From positions 88,596 to 152,595 of the forward strand of contig JAPPLF010000101.1 in assembly GCA_028874215.1 (NCBI GenBank): a stretch of DNA of 64,000 nt, given 5' to 3'. Position numbers and translations under genes: made by a program. This document shows positions 26,476-36,096 of this stretch, piece by piece (the first letter of the stretch is position 1; each line of letters starts with the position of its first letter). The notes beneath the pieces are model-generated. The model was not told where the DNA came from. It worked only from the letters and a program-made list of their open reading frames with translations, and searched no databases. Source of the stretch: Acidobacteriota bacterium. Lineage in GTDB: Bacteria > Acidobacteriota > UBA6911 > RPQK01 > JAJDTT01.

Positions 26476-27185
26476 ATGACGCCCGTTCTCCGCATCCTTT
26501 TCTTCTCGTGGGTAGGCGCCACCGTAGCGACGGCCAGTGCACCGGAGATCATTTCGGTCCGAAAGATCTGGGACCGGGCGCCTCATAGCGCCTTCACCGA
26601 CCTGGTCCGCCATCAGGGGAAATGATTCTGCACCTGCCGGGAGGGGGGACGAGGCTACGGCGTCTCCAAATTGGGTGAGACCGCCACCCCCCGGCGAGCA
26701 TTCCTCTACTGGACGACCGACGGGATCGAATGGAACTGGATCACGGAGTTCAAGCTCCCCGGCCTGACGCCCGAGGCTCGAAAGACGGCTCCCAGCGAAA
26801 CCACCGTCCGTTTCCTGGCGGACGACCGGATGGTGGCTGTGATCCGGCCGGGTTGGGTTGGAAGCAGCCCGCCTCCCTACCGGGAATGGACATTTCACAA
26901 GCTGAAACACCGTCTGGGCGGCCCCAATTTCGTCCGGATACCAGACGGGCCGCGTCCCGGGGGTATCCGCGGGGAACGCCCGTGATCGGCGCCTGGATCC
27001 AGGGAGAGCCCTTCACCGTCCTGGCCAGATTGACCTTGACCGGCTACGAACCTGTGCTCAAGCTGCCCAGCGGCGGCGACACGAGCTATCCGGGGATGGT
27101 TTGGCACGAAGGACTTCTCTGGCTCAGCTACTATTCTTCCCATGAAGGCAAGACCAGCATCTATCTGGCCACGATCCGCCTCTGA
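26476..27185 (+). pseudogene. Sialidase-like (BNR repeat) gene, broken
   Basis: The frame starts with a signal-like MTPVLRILFFSWVGATVATA and the typical ISVRKIWDRAPHSAFTDLVR. It hits TGA at 26623-26625 where the family has Trp (HQGK-stop-FCTCREG). A central stretch of roughly 100 residues is missing: the sequence passes directly from CREGG to RGYGVSKLGE. It continues with RAFLYWTTDGIEWNWITEF. A frameshift near 26940-26985 is needed to reach the family's ending LPSGGDTSYPGMVWHEGLLW and SYYSSHEGKTSIYLATIRL. Three independent lesions make this a clear pseudogene. An intact sialidase of another subfamily follows at 27309. Confidence 0.8.
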
Positions 27186-27308
27186 CCAAGGGTCACCCCT
27201 TGGGCCTCTTTCCCAAACCAGGGTTAAGACTCAAGAGAAGCGACCGCAATGAGAGTAGTATCAAATCCAGATGGACCGATACCCGACAAGGCCAATGGAG
27301 GAGAACCC

Positions 27309-28922
27309 ATGAAGACCGGAAAAGGATTTCCCAGACTGACCCGTTTGATGGCGAAGGGACATGCAGCCTTGCTCCTGCTCCTGCCGGCTCTCCATGGATG
27401 TGCAGGAATGTTCTCCGGCAGCTTGGAAATCACTGCTGCCCAACGGGTGCATCCGGTGCTGATTCGCAATGAACACAATCCCCTGTTGCGACTGACTGTC
27501 GAAGCCCAGGGCGCCGGCCACACCGCCGGATTGTTCCTCTTCAAGCTCAGCGGTACGGACGACCTGAGCGACATCGAGTCCCTGGAGTTGTTCTACTCGG
27601 GTAACCAGGAGGAATTCGAGGTCGGGAACAGGTTCGGCGATCCCGCTCGACCGGCTGAGCAAGTCGTCTTCACGGGAAATCAGGAACTGTCACCAGGGAA
27701 GAATGTCTTCTGGCTTTCCGTCCGGTTGCGGCCTACCGCCGAGTTAGGAAACAAGACCGATGCCGTCTGCACTTCGGTGAACACCTCCGCAGGAGTGCTG
27801 ACTCCCACGGACACGACTCCCGGCGTCCGCAAACGGATCGGCCTGGCCCTGCGCAAGCACATGGACGACGGAGTCCATACCTATCGCATCCCGGCAATCG
27901 CCACGACTCCCAAGGGCACCCTGCTTTGCGTTTACGACATGCGGTGGCGGAAGTCGCGAGACTTGCAGGAACACATCGATATCGGGCTGATCCGCAGCAC
28001 CGACGGCGGCCAGACCTGGGAGCCGCAGCGGGCGATCATGGACATGGGGGAATGGGGCGGGTTGCCGCAGGAGGAGAACGGGGTCAGCGACCCCGGCATC
28101 CTCGTGGACGAGAACACCGGAGAGATCTTCGTCACCGCCGTCTGGATGTGGGGCAAACCGGGCAAACACCAGTGGCGCGACGACGGCTCCGAGCCGGGAT
28201 ATGAAATCGGAAAGACGGCCCAGATCCTGATGGTCCGTTCCACGGACGACGGCCTCACCTGGACCGAGCCGGAGAACGTCACCCGGAAACTGAAGAAACC
28301 GGAATGGTGGCTCTTCGCCCCGGCGCCGAACCGGGGGATTACGCTTTCCGACGGGACCATCGTCATGCCGACCCAGGGGCGTGACGAGACCGGATATCCC
28401 TTTGGAAACATCACCTACAGCCGCGACCATGGCGCCACCTGGACGGTGAGCAACCCGGCCTTCAGCGGAGGCAACGAAACCTTGGCGGTGCAGCTCGGCG
28501 ACGGGTCCGTCATGCTGAACATGCGCAACGACAAGCCGGAACCGTACCGGGCCGTCTTTGTGACCTGGGATCTGGGCATCACCTGGATTCCGCACGAAAC
28601 CAACCGCAAGACGTTGATCGAACCAAATTGCAACGCCAGCCTCTTTCGATTCGACTACGAGGAAGAGGGGGAGTCGAAATACATCCTGCTGTTTGCCAAT
28701 CCCAATGCGCCCGACGGACGGCATCACCACACCGTCAAGGTCAGCTTCGACGACGGCATGACCTGGCCCGAGGATTACCAGATTCTGCTGGACGTGGGCC
28801 GGGGGCGAGGGTATCCCGGCATCACCCGGATCGACGACCGGCACGTGGGGATCGTTTACGAGGGAAGCCGGTCGGACCTGGTCTTCGAGAAGCTGTCGCT
28901 GGATGAACTGCTGAAGCGGTGA
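27309..28922 (+). CDS. Lipoprotein sialidase (GH33, BNR/Asp-box family)
   Basis: 537 residues. The ATG at 27309 has AGGAGA at the right distance, so the upstream extension to 27249 is not used. A lipoprotein signal (ALLLLLPALHGC-AG) predicts lipid anchoring at Cys. Residues about 35-175 form the N-terminal beta-sandwich found in some sialidases. The catalytic propeller starts with the arginine motif TYRIPAIATTPKGTLL and has four Asp-boxes (STDGGQTW, STDDGLTW, SRDHGATW, SFDDGMTW). GH33 enzymes release terminal sialic acids from glycans. The sequence supports exo-sialidase activity, but the linkage specificity is not visible. It may serve glycoprotein or mucin-type glycan use. Confidence 0.88.
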   Translation: MKTGKGFPRLTRLMAKGHAALLLLLPALHGCAGMFSGSLEITAAQRVHPVLIRNEHNPLLRLTVEAQGAGHTAGLFLFKLSGTDDLSDIESLELFYSGNQEEFEVGNRFGDPARPAEQVVFTGNQELSPGKNVFWLSVRLRPTAELGNKTDAVCTSVNTSAGVLTPTDTTPGVRKRIGLALRKHMDDGVHTYRIPAIATTPKGTLLCVYDMRWRKSRDLQEHIDIGLIRSTDGGQTWEPQRAIMDMGEWGGLPQEENGVSDPGILVDENTGEIFVTAVWMWGKPGKHQWRDDGSEPGYEIGKTAQILMVRSTDDGLTWTEPENVTRKLKKPEWWLFAPAPNRGITLSDGTIVMPTQGRDETGYPFGNITYSRDHGATWTVSNPAFSGGNETLAVQLGDGSVMLNMRNDKPEPYRAVFVTWDLGITWIPHETNRKTLIEPNCNASLFRFDYEEEGESKYILLFANPNAPDGRHHHTVKVSFDDGMTWPEDYQILLDVGRGRGYPGITRIDDRHVGIVYEGSRSDLVFEKLSLDELLKR

Positions 28923-28952
28923 TCCGAGTCCCGCCGATCCGGGAATCGGTCC

Positions 28953-30179
28953 CTATCGGATGGGTTGGAGGTTCCAATAGGTCAGGGAGCGCCAGACCCA
29001 TTCCAAAGGCCCGTAGCGGAACCGCTTGACCCACCAGGAAGAGGCAACGAGCTGAACGATCCAGACCGCCAGGACGATGGCCACCTGCTCCGTCCTCTCG
29101 ACGCTCCCGAAGAGTCCGAAGCCGTGTCCGTAGAACAGCGTGGTGCAGAGGAGAGTCTGGAGCAGGTAGTTGCTCAACGCGGTGCGTCCGACCGCCGAGA
29201 CGGACTGCGAGAGCGGCCCACGCAGATCTGATTTGCAAATCAACATCACGATGCTGAGGTAGCCCAGGCTCACCGGAACGCTCCCCCAATAGTTGTACTG
29301 GCTTCCGATGAATTGGCAATCCAACGACCAGTTCCTGGCGAAATTGTGAACCAGTCCGTAACTCGACAGGATCCACCCCAATGTCAGGCCCGCGGTGGCC
29401 AGACCGAAGTAGAAACGGCTTGAGCGGGCAGCCGTCAGGACTCCCCACTTGAAGAGCGCCATTCCCACCAGCATCAGTCCCCCGATTCGCCAGAGCCCCC
29501 ACAACAGAAACCCCTTGGTTTGCAGAAAGAGTGCCGTGCCGACTCGCTCCTCCATCTGTTTCAACCACCCCGACCGGTAAGCCGCCACCTCCTCCTGGAC
29601 CAGTTCCGCCGACGGCTTCCAGTTGTCCGTCATTTCGGCGATCGCGTCGGGCGGGATATACGCCAAAGACAGACCCGTGAACAGAAAAATGGCGGACGCG
29701 ATCAGCACGCTGCACAGGCCCAGTGTCAGCAAGGTCCTGGGGGCCAGATTGCGAAATGGGAAGACCACCAACGCGCAGAGGGCATAGGAGACCAGCACGT
29801 CGCCGGCCCAGAGCAGATAGGCGTGCAGGAGCCCGATCACCAACAGAATGAACGTCCTGCGATAGTGAATGCCCGCGGAGCTCGTCCCGCGGGCTTCCGC
29901 CCGTGACGTCATCAACACGATGCCGGCGCCATAGAGGATCGTGAACAGCGTCATGAACTTCTGGTCGGCCAGCACGTGGCTCAAGATGTAGACCCAGCCA
30001 TTGACACCGCTCAGATCCCCATAGGCCGTGGGGTTGAGGTAGGCGGCCGAAATCATCGAAAAAACCTGGATGTTGATGATCAGAATGCCCAAGAGGGCGA
30101 ACCCGCGCAGCAGATCCAGCGAGGGGATCCGTTCTCGACGCCGGGTTGGCCTCAGTGACTCTCTTGGTCTTCCGGTCAT
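28953..30179 (-). CDS. DUF418 family membrane protein (YeiB-like)
   Basis: 408 residues, the normal size of the family. It starts with a basic tail, then SLDLLRGFALLGILIINIQV, the conserved first helix of DUF418 proteins. About ten hydrophobic segments follow. The C-terminal DUF418 domain has FGSVERTEQVAIVLAVWIVQ and ends with the usual RFRYGPLEWVWRSLTYW. Family members are thought to be acyl- or small-molecule-related transporters, but no function is proven. The gene converges on the sialidase (30 bases between stops), and its upstream side holds the hairpin array at 30249-30489. Confidence 0.88.
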   Translation of the reverse strand: MTGRPRESLRPTRRRERIPSLDLLRGFALLGILIINIQVFSMISAAYLNPTAYGDLSGVNGWVYILSHVLADQKFMTLFTILYGAGIVLMTSRAEARGTSSAGIHYRRTFILLVIGLLHAYLLWAGDVLVSYALCALVVFPFRNLAPRTLLTLGLCSVLIASAIFLFTGLSLAYIPPDAIAEMTDNWKPSAELVQEEVAAYRSGWLKQMEERVGTALFLQTKGFLLWGLWRIGGLMLVGMALFKWGVLTAARSSRFYFGLATAGLTLGWILSSYGLVHNFARNWSLDCQFIGSQYNYWGSVPVSLGYLSIVMLICKSDLRGPLSQSVSAVGRTALSNYLLQTLLCTTLFYGHGFGLFGSVERTEQVAIVLAVWIVQLVASSWWVKRFRYGPLEWVWRSLTYWNLQPIR

Positions 30180-30248
30180 TTTGGAACCGCGTTGGGCTAC
30201 ACGTATTGTGCTGCAATCAAGTCTGACCTATTCTCACCGTGTCCGCGG

Positions 30249-30489
30249 AGCCGCGGTTTCCTAACCGCCGAACTCCCTAGTAGCAGAGCGGCGACGGAAG
30301 AACAGGCGATTGGAAATCGCCTCTCCTCATGGGGAGCCGCGGTTTCCTAACCGCCGAACTCCGATGTGACAACTTGGCGACGAAGGCCAGGCGATTGGAA
30401 ATCGCCCCTCCTTGGAGCGGCGGTTTCCTAACCGCCGGACCGCCGAGCACCACAGCGGCGACCGAAGAATGGGCGATTGGAAATCGCTC
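30249..30489 (-). repeat. Three-copy array of the two-hairpin repeat (A plus B)
   Basis: Each unit has palindrome A (GCGGTTTCCTAACCGC), a spacer of about 40 bases containing GGCGACGAAG-like sequence, and palindrome B (GGCGATTGGAAATCGCC). The copies begin near 30250, 30337 and 30418. The array is the reverse complement of that at 50989-51237. The last copy ends about 15 bases before the ribosome-binding site of the DUF1579 gene, so the B hairpin could form in its leader. The unit copies are not separated by unique spacers. Confidence 0.85.
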
Positions 30490-30512
30490 CCTTCATTTTC
30501 TCAGGAGGTTTT

Positions 30513-31034
30513 ATGAGCAACGACGCTGACCAAACCCCCATCGACTTTGCCGCCCTGGCCGCTCCGAATGAGGAGCACACTCGGTTGGAGGCATTTGTCG
30601 GCAAGTTTACAGCCGAGGTCAAGATCTGGATGGGTCCGGGCGAACCCATGGTCACCACCGGCGTCATGACCAACAGCATGGACCTGGGGGGACGCTTTCT
30701 GCGGCAGACCTACCAGGGTGATGCCGTTGAGGGTCCCTTTCCCAGCTTCGCCGGGCGGGGCTACTGGGGATACAACAAGACCGACCAGCGTTGGGAGGGA
30801 TTCTGGATCGACACCGGCTCGACCGTCATGCAGTTCGAGCACGGCCAGGTCGACGAATCCGGATCGGTTTGGACCTTGACCGGAGAGATGACCGATCCGA
30901 TCACCGGACAATCCATGGTCAAGAGTTCCGTCATCACCCTGATCGACCCGGATCACCATTCGATCGAAATGTATTACGAGACCCCGGAGGCAAAAACCAA
31001 GGGGCTGGAGATCCATTACAGGCGATTGCGTTGA
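30513..31034 (+). CDS. DUF1579 family protein
   Basis: 173 residues. The ATG at 30513 has a perfect AGGAGG at 30503-30508, which decides the start over the in-frame upstream codon at 30477. The family signature is seen in LEAFVGKFTAEVKIWMGPGE, FLRQTYQGDA and GRGYWGYNKTDQRWEGFWID. DUF1579 proteins adopt a lipocalin-like beta-barrel, and their biological role is not known. There is no signal peptide, so it is probably cytoplasmic. The hairpin array just upstream may influence its expression. Confidence 0.85.
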   Translation: MSNDADQTPIDFAALAAPNEEHTRLEAFVGKFTAEVKIWMGPGEPMVTTGVMTNSMDLGGRFLRQTYQGDAVEGPFPSFAGRGYWGYNKTDQRWEGFWIDTGSTVMQFEHGQVDESGSVWTLTGEMTDPITGQSMVKSSVITLIDPDHHSIEMYYETPEAKTKGLEIHYRRLR

Positions 31035-31142
31035 AACCCCATTCTGGATTGAGCTAGCCCCAGCTTCTCATCACCGGGACGGCAGTCGGGAATTTTACAG
31101 CACTTCAAGAAGATGCTACCGCTACTGTGCTAACCTCGGAGG

Positions 31143-31451
31143 ATGATGCCTCGTAGAGGATCCACGCACACCGGGCCCGCACGACGTGGCTCCGTCTGGC
31201 GCGCCTGGATCGTCATCCTGACACTGGCAGTCGCCGGTGCCGCATTCGCTGGGGCCATCTGCCACGACGAGCACGCAGCCGGCCACGACTGCGTGGCCTG
31301 CCAGCTCCGGCACCAGCCCGCCGCCGAACTTTCCGGATCCTTGCAGATCGGTTTCTCGGACGTTTCGGCGCCGCTGGAGCAGACTGGCGACGGCGGATGG
31401 ATCTCATCCGGTCATTTCCGCAGCCTCTCCGCCCGCGCACCCCCCGCCTAG
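31143..31451 (+). CDS. Small exported His/Cys-containing protein
   Basis: 102 residues, with ATGATG at 31143 directly after GGAGG, so the real start may be slightly different. A basic N-terminus and one hydrophobic segment (AWIVILTLAVAGAAFAGAIC) suggest export. It is followed by CHDEHAAGHDCVACQLRHQP, which has two Cys, four His and acidic residues and could bind a metal ion. The gene lies 245 bases upstream of a His/Asp-rich TonB receptor on the same strand, which fits a metal-uptake locus. I do not recognise a defined family; the metal role is inferred. Confidence 0.5.
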   Translation: MMPRRGSTHTGPARRGSVWRAWIVILTLAVAGAAFAGAICHDEHAAGHDCVACQLRHQPAAELSGSLQIGFSDVSAPLEQTGDGGWISSGHFRSLSARAPPA

Positions 31452-31696
31452 TTCCCATTACACGTTTAGTTCGCCTTTAGTACCGCCATCGCCGGCGACA
31501 CCGCCCGTATCGGTGGAGCATGCAAATGCGCCCCGTGCGACCGATGTCTTTCCCGGTGCCGCGCGGGCCCGCGACTTCCGGTGTCCCCTGGAGGAATTCT
31601 CCCCGGGGTCCGGCGGTATGGCAGGTCCCACGCGGTTTCCATTCACGACGGTGGCGGATCAGTGAACCGTAAAAACTCAGGAAGGGAACAGGAAAG

Positions 31697-34186
31697 ATGT
31701 ACCGAAAGGGAATGGGAAAGATATTCCGAGCAATTTTGACATGTCTTGTGGCGGCCGTGGTGGCCGCCGGCGGCAGAACGCCGCTGCTGGCCAACGAAAC
31801 CGGCACCGTGCGCGGAACGGTGACGCTGGAGGAGAACGGGGACTTCATCCGCGGCGCGGTGATCGTCGTCGTCGGCTCCGGCGCCTCCGCACTGACCGAC
31901 AAACGGGGAAGGTTCAAGGTCGACGACGTGCCCGCCGGCGAGTACGAGGTCCTCGCGCAGCGGGAGCATCTGACCGCGGGCCGGCAGACAGTGATCGTCG
32001 AACCCGGCCGGACGGCGACGGCGAACTTCGTGCTGAGCCTCTCGCCCTTGCAGGAAGAGGTGACCGTGACGGCCTCGCCGGGCGGAACCGAGACGGCGCT
32101 GGAGGCGTTCAACGCAGTGTCGACGGCCCATGCGTTCGATGTCATCCGGGAGTCGGCCGGCGATCTTGCCGTTGCGCTCGAGCGCGAACCCGGCATCGCG
32201 GTCCGCAGCTTCGGACCTGGAGCGAACAGGCCGATCATCCGCGGGTTCGATGGTGACCGGGTGCTGATCCTGAAGGACGGGATTCGTACCGGCGACCTGT
32301 CGGGCGAGTCGGCTGACCATGGCGTCGCGGTCGATCCCTACGGCGCAGAGCGAATCGAAATCGTGCGCGGGCCGGCGACATTGTTGTACGGCTCGAACGC
32401 GGTCGGAGGGCTCGTCAACGTGATCTCGCCGCACGCAAGCTATCGCGAGTCGCTCTTCGATGGCACGCGGTCGCAGTTTGGCGCCGATCTGGGAAGTGCA
32501 AACGGGCAGGCAGGCGCCAACTTCGGACTGCAGCACGCGCGGAACGGCGTCCATTTCTGGGCCGGCGGCAGCCAGCGGCGCACCGGCGATTACGGAAGCC
32601 CCGCGGGGACCGTCGAGAACTCCGCAACCGAGTCAAGAAACGCGCGGGCCGGTGTCGGCTGGTCGGGCGACCGGCTCTTCGCCAGCGCCGGCGTGACGCT
32701 GAACGACGGCCGCTATGGAGTGCCTGTCGCCGGCGAACTCCACTCTCACCACGGCCACGGAGAGGAGCACGGCGGGCACGAGGACGACCACCACGAGGAG
32801 GAGTCCGGCGGACACGAGGACAACGAACACGGGGAGACCGATATCGCGCTCGACTGGCAGCGTCGCGGGCTGCACGTCGACTTCGGTTTCCAGAATCTCG
32901 CCAACCCCGTCGTCGAGGGGGTGCAACTCAGCCTGAACCTCATCGACTGGAACCACAACGAACTGGAGATCGAGGGCGGCAGCGAACGCGTCGGCACCGT
33001 TTACGAAAACCGCACGTTTATCGCCCGCGCCGACGTTTTCCAGCGGCAGACAGGCCGTCTGTCGGGGAGGTTCGGCGCTTGGGCCCGGGTACGTGACTTT
33101 GAGGCCGCAGGCTTCGAGGCGCTGGCGCCGCGGACCGATCTGGGGTCGTTCGCGGCCTTCGCCTACCAAGAGCTGAGCCTGGGGCGATTTCGCCTGCAGT
33201 TCGGCGGTCGGATCGATCGGGACAGCTACCAGGTGGCGGAGCGAACCGGCGGCCATGCGCATGACGACGAGCATGGCGAAGAGCACGACGACGAGCACGG
33301 TGACGAGCACGACGACGAGCATGGCGAAGAGCACGACGACGAGCACGGCGACGAGGACCACGACGACCACGGTGACGAGCACGACGACGAGCACCCTCCG
33401 GTCGTGGCGCCCGACCCGCGTGACCGCGATTTCGTGGGGGCGTCGGCGTCGGTCGGACTTCATACGCGACTCGGCGGCGGCAACACCCTGGTCGCCAACC
33501 TGACCCGTTCACACCGCGCTCCGGCCATCGAGGAGATGTACAACTTCGGCCCCCACGTCGGCACCCTCTCCTTCGACATCGGCAACCCGGATCTCGACCC
33601 CGAGTCCACCCTCGGCCTCGACGTGAGCCTGAGGCACCGGAGAGATCGCGTCCGTGGCGAACTGAACTTCTTCGTGTACGACATCGGAAACTTCATCTTC
33701 GGAAACCGTAGCGGCGAAGTGATCGACAACCTGCCGGTGTTCGACGTCCTGCAGGGCGACAGCCGCTTCGTCGGATTCGACGCGAAGGGCAGCATCCGGT
33801 TCGCCGGAAGGGCCTGGGCCACGCTTGGCCTCGGGCGCGTCGACGCGAATCTGACGGGAACCGGCGAAGCGCTGCCGCGTATTCCGCCCTTTCGCGGCAC
33901 GTTGAGCTTCGACTTGCCGTATCGCGGATTCACCCTGAATCCGCGGTTTGTGTTCACGGCCAGGCAGGGCGATGTCTACCGCGGGGAGACCCCAACGGAC
34001 GGCTACACCCTGGTCGATCTGCGGGGGTCATATATCTGGCCACGGGAGCGCACGGCTCACATCGTGTCGTTCACGGTCAGCAACGTGACCAACAAGCTGT
34101 ATCGGAACCACACGTCGTTCATCAAGGATCGGATTACGGAGATGGGCCGCGGGGTCAGGGTGAGCTACGGGTTGCGATTCCACTAG
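31697..34186 (+). CDS. TonB-dependent receptor with His/Asp-rich loops (ZnuD-like, probable zinc uptake)
   Basis: 829 residues with AGGAAAG before the ATG. The order is a signal peptide (AILTCLVAAVVAAGG), a carboxypeptidase-like domain (GTVRGTVTLEENGDF to YEVLAQREHL), a plug (DLAVALEREPGIAVRSFGPG, RPIIRGFDGDRVLILKDGI, ERIEIVRGPATLLYGSNAVG) and a 22-strand-type barrel ending in GVRVSYGLRFH. Two loops are extremely rich in His, Asp and Glu: about residues 350-380 and 520-570. Such loops are known from the zinc receptor ZnuD and relatives. No Zur box was recognised. The 3' end overlaps the convergent CRTAC1 gene by 32 bases. Confidence 0.88.
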   Translation: MYRKGMGKIFRAILTCLVAAVVAAGGRTPLLANETGTVRGTVTLEENGDFIRGAVIVVVGSGASALTDKRGRFKVDDVPAGEYEVLAQREHLTAGRQTVIVEPGRTATANFVLSLSPLQEEVTVTASPGGTETALEAFNAVSTAHAFDVIRESAGDLAVALEREPGIAVRSFGPGANRPIIRGFDGDRVLILKDGIRTGDLSGESADHGVAVDPYGAERIEIVRGPATLLYGSNAVGGLVNVISPHASYRESLFDGTRSQFGADLGSANGQAGANFGLQHARNGVHFWAGGSQRRTGDYGSPAGTVENSATESRNARAGVGWSGDRLFASAGVTLNDGRYGVPVAGELHSHHGHGEEHGGHEDDHHEEESGGHEDNEHGETDIALDWQRRGLHVDFGFQNLANPVVEGVQLSLNLIDWNHNELEIEGGSERVGTVYENRTFIARADVFQRQTGRLSGRFGAWARVRDFEAAGFEALAPRTDLGSFAAFAYQELSLGRFRLQFGGRIDRDSYQVAERTGGHAHDDEHGEEHDDEHGDEHDDEHGEEHDDEHGDEDHDDHGDEHDDEHPPVVAPDPRDRDFVGASASVGLHTRLGGGNTLVANLTRSHRAPAIEEMYNFGPHVGTLSFDIGNPDLDPESTLGLDVSLRHRRDRVRGELNFFVYDIGNFIFGNRSGEVIDNLPVFDVLQGDSRFVGFDAKGSIRFAGRAWATLGLGRVDANLTGTGEALPRIPPFRGTLSFDLPYRGFTLNPRFVFTARQGDVYRGETPTDGYTLVDLRGSYIWPRERTAHIVSFTVSNVTNKLYRNHTSFIKDRITEMGRGVRVSYGLRFH
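33263..33358 (+). repeat. Coding tandem repeat of the His/Asp-rich loop
   Basis: Two almost identical 48-base units (33263-33310 and 33311-33358) each encode DDEHGEEHDDEHGDEH/D. Degenerate GACGAC-GAGCAC units follow to about 33395. Copy number change here would lengthen or shorten the acidic/histidine loop of the receptor without breaking the frame. Confidence 0.85.
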
Positions 34187-35966
34187 CACTGGTCTCCCAA
34201 TCCCGTTTCCTCACATCCGCCCATGGGAGTTCGGGAGGGGGGCGCCCCCCAACCGGCCCCGCCAGCAACTCCTGGCCACGAACCTCCGGCACCAGGGTCT
34301 CCACGCACTGAATCGCACCGCCCGAAGGGAGCGTCTGCACGATTCCGCTGGGCCAGGTGACGCGGACTTCCAGGATGGATGAATGTTCCGCCAACCCGAA
34401 GTGGCAGCGCACGTCGTTGGAGGAGAGGTAGCTGGAGACCCGGGAGACACGGGCGAACTGACGCTCTCCCGAGTCCAGCGTGATCCGGATCTCTGCGCCG
34501 ATCCCTTCGGAGTTCGAGCGGCGGCCCTTCAAGCGGAAGCTGATCCAATTGGCGCCAGTGGTTTCGTTGCGGAGTATCTGCACCCGCCGGTCCATGTTGA
34601 CAACCACCAGGTCCAGGTCGCCGTCGTTGTCCAGGTCTCCGAAGGCGGCTCCCCGGCCGGCATGGGGGTCTCCAAAGGGACGGCCGCTTCCGGGCGAAAA
34701 GTCAATGAAGACATCGTCCGAGTTCCTGAGCAGCAGGGGCGGCTGGAGGTAGCTCAGTGTCGAATTGGTGGACTCGATGGTGTCCATGACGTGCCCCTGA
34801 GCGACGAAAATGTCCTTCCGGCCGTCGTTGTCGGCGTCGAAGAAGAAGGTTCCCCAGCCCGAGTAAGGCCGGGTGGCCACGGCCACGCCGGAGCGTTTCG
34901 AAACGTAGTCGAAGGCCTGTCCCGAGAGATTGCGAAACAGGGCGTAGGTCTCCAGCGAGAGGGTCGTGATCAGTACGTCTGGCCAGCCGTCCCGGTCGTA
35001 GTCCTGGAAGTCGATGCCCATCCCGGCGAAGGTGTTTCCGTCTTCGTCGAAAGCCAGTCCCTTGAGCAGCGCTTCCTCCCGAAAGGAGCTGTTCCCCTGA
35101 TTCAGGAAGAGTGATTGCGGCACCCCGTCGTTGGCCACGACGATGTCCGGCCGGCCGTCGCGGTCGAAGTCGTTGAAGGCGGCGCCCAGACCCTTGCTCG
35201 GATGGTTTCCGATGCCGCTGCTCCGCGTCACGTCGGTAAAGGTCCCGTCGCCGTCGTTCCGATAGAGCAGGTTGGAAATGGCGGGAAAGCGCTGGGGGTC
35301 GCAGTACGCGCGCAGCTCGGAACGGCCGCAGAAGATGTCGTCGAAGTCCCACTGCACGTAGCGGCAGACGAACAGGTCCAGGTCGCCGTCGCCGTCGTAG
35401 TCGAAGAATCCGGCGCTGCTGGACCAGCCGCCGCCGCTGACGCCGGCGGTCCCGGTCACCTCGCGGAAGGTCCCGCCGCCCTGGTTGCGAAAGAGCTGGT
35501 TCGAGGGGTAGTTGGTGACGTAAAGATCGGGACGGCCATCGTTATCGTAGTCCCCCACCGCGACACCCATGGAATAGCCGCGTCCGCTGACTCCGGCCTC
35601 TTCAGTGGCATCGCTGAATCTCCCGCTTCCGTTGTTTCTGTAGAGCCGGTTCCAGTAGTCGGGCGTGGACTTTTCCGGAGTCGATCCCGGGACCATGCCG
35701 GCGGTCAGCCTGGCCCCGTTCAGCAGGTAGATGTCCAGGAGCCCGTCCCCATCGTAATCCAGCAGCGCGACTCCCGAACCCATGGTCTCCAACAGGAACT
35801 TTTTGGGAGTGCCGGATGCACGGTGAACAAACGGGACTCCGGCGCTCTCCGAAACGTCGACGAACATCGGCCAGCCGGGAGAAGAGCCCTCTCCGGCGAG
35901 GAGGGGATTTCCTGCGCTGGTGAACAGGATCAGGATCGCGAGTGTCCAGGTGCGGACCAGTAACAT
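34155..35966 (-). CDS. CRTAC1 family protein (FG-GAP repeats plus ASPIC/UnbV domain)
   Basis: 603 residues. The N-terminal signal is LAILILFTSAGNPLLAGEG. FG-GAP motifs include DYDGDGLLDIYLLN, DYDNDGRPDLYVTN, DYDGDGDLDLFVCR, DFDRDGRPDIVVAN, DYDRDGWPDVLITT, DADNDGRKDIFVAQ and DLDNDGDLDLVVVN. The C-terminal UnbV domain has RSNSEGIGAEIRITL and HFGLAEHSSILEVRVTWPSG. The gene is divergent from the TPR gene at 36097 across 130 bases. Its 3' end overlaps the zinc-type receptor by 32 bases, so the proteins of this cluster are likely expressed in opposite directions. Confidence 0.9.
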   Translation of the reverse strand: MLLVRTWTLAILILFTSAGNPLLAGEGSSPGWPMFVDVSESAGVPFVHRASGTPKKFLLETMGSGVALLDYDGDGLLDIYLLNGARLTAGMVPGSTPEKSTPDYWNRLYRNNGSGRFSDATEEAGVSGRGYSMGVAVGDYDNDGRPDLYVTNYPSNQLFRNQGGGTFREVTGTAGVSGGGWSSSAGFFDYDGDGDLDLFVCRYVQWDFDDIFCGRSELRAYCDPQRFPAISNLLYRNDGDGTFTDVTRSSGIGNHPSKGLGAAFNDFDRDGRPDIVVANDGVPQSLFLNQGNSSFREEALLKGLAFDEDGNTFAGMGIDFQDYDRDGWPDVLITTLSLETYALFRNLSGQAFDYVSKRSGVAVATRPYSGWGTFFFDADNDGRKDIFVAQGHVMDTIESTNSTLSYLQPPLLLRNSDDVFIDFSPGSGRPFGDPHAGRGAAFGDLDNDGDLDLVVVNMDRRVQILRNETTGANWISFRLKGRRSNSEGIGAEIRITLDSGERQFARVSRVSSYLSSNDVRCHFGLAEHSSILEVRVTWPSGIVQTLPSGGAIQCVETLVPEVRGQELLAGPVGGRPPPELPWADVRKRDWETSASGIATRSSP

Positions 35967-36096
35967 GGGAAGCTCGCTTTCGCCGGTCCCCCGGCGGACC
36001 CGGCCGTCGCCATGATAACCGGACCCGGATTTCCCGGCGTCCGGTGGGATGGACCGCGCCCCCGTAGTAGACTGGCCCGGACCGCCACGTTAAAGG

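Noticed and set aside
31452..31696. A riboswitch upstream of the His-rich receptor
   Set aside because: The leader has GC-rich stems and a GGCAGGTCCCAC stretch, but the conserved core of the cobalamin riboswitch is not present.
33263..33400. Tandem repeats resembling a CRISPR or minisatellite
   Set aside because: They are in frame inside the TonB receptor and encode the His/Asp-rich loop.
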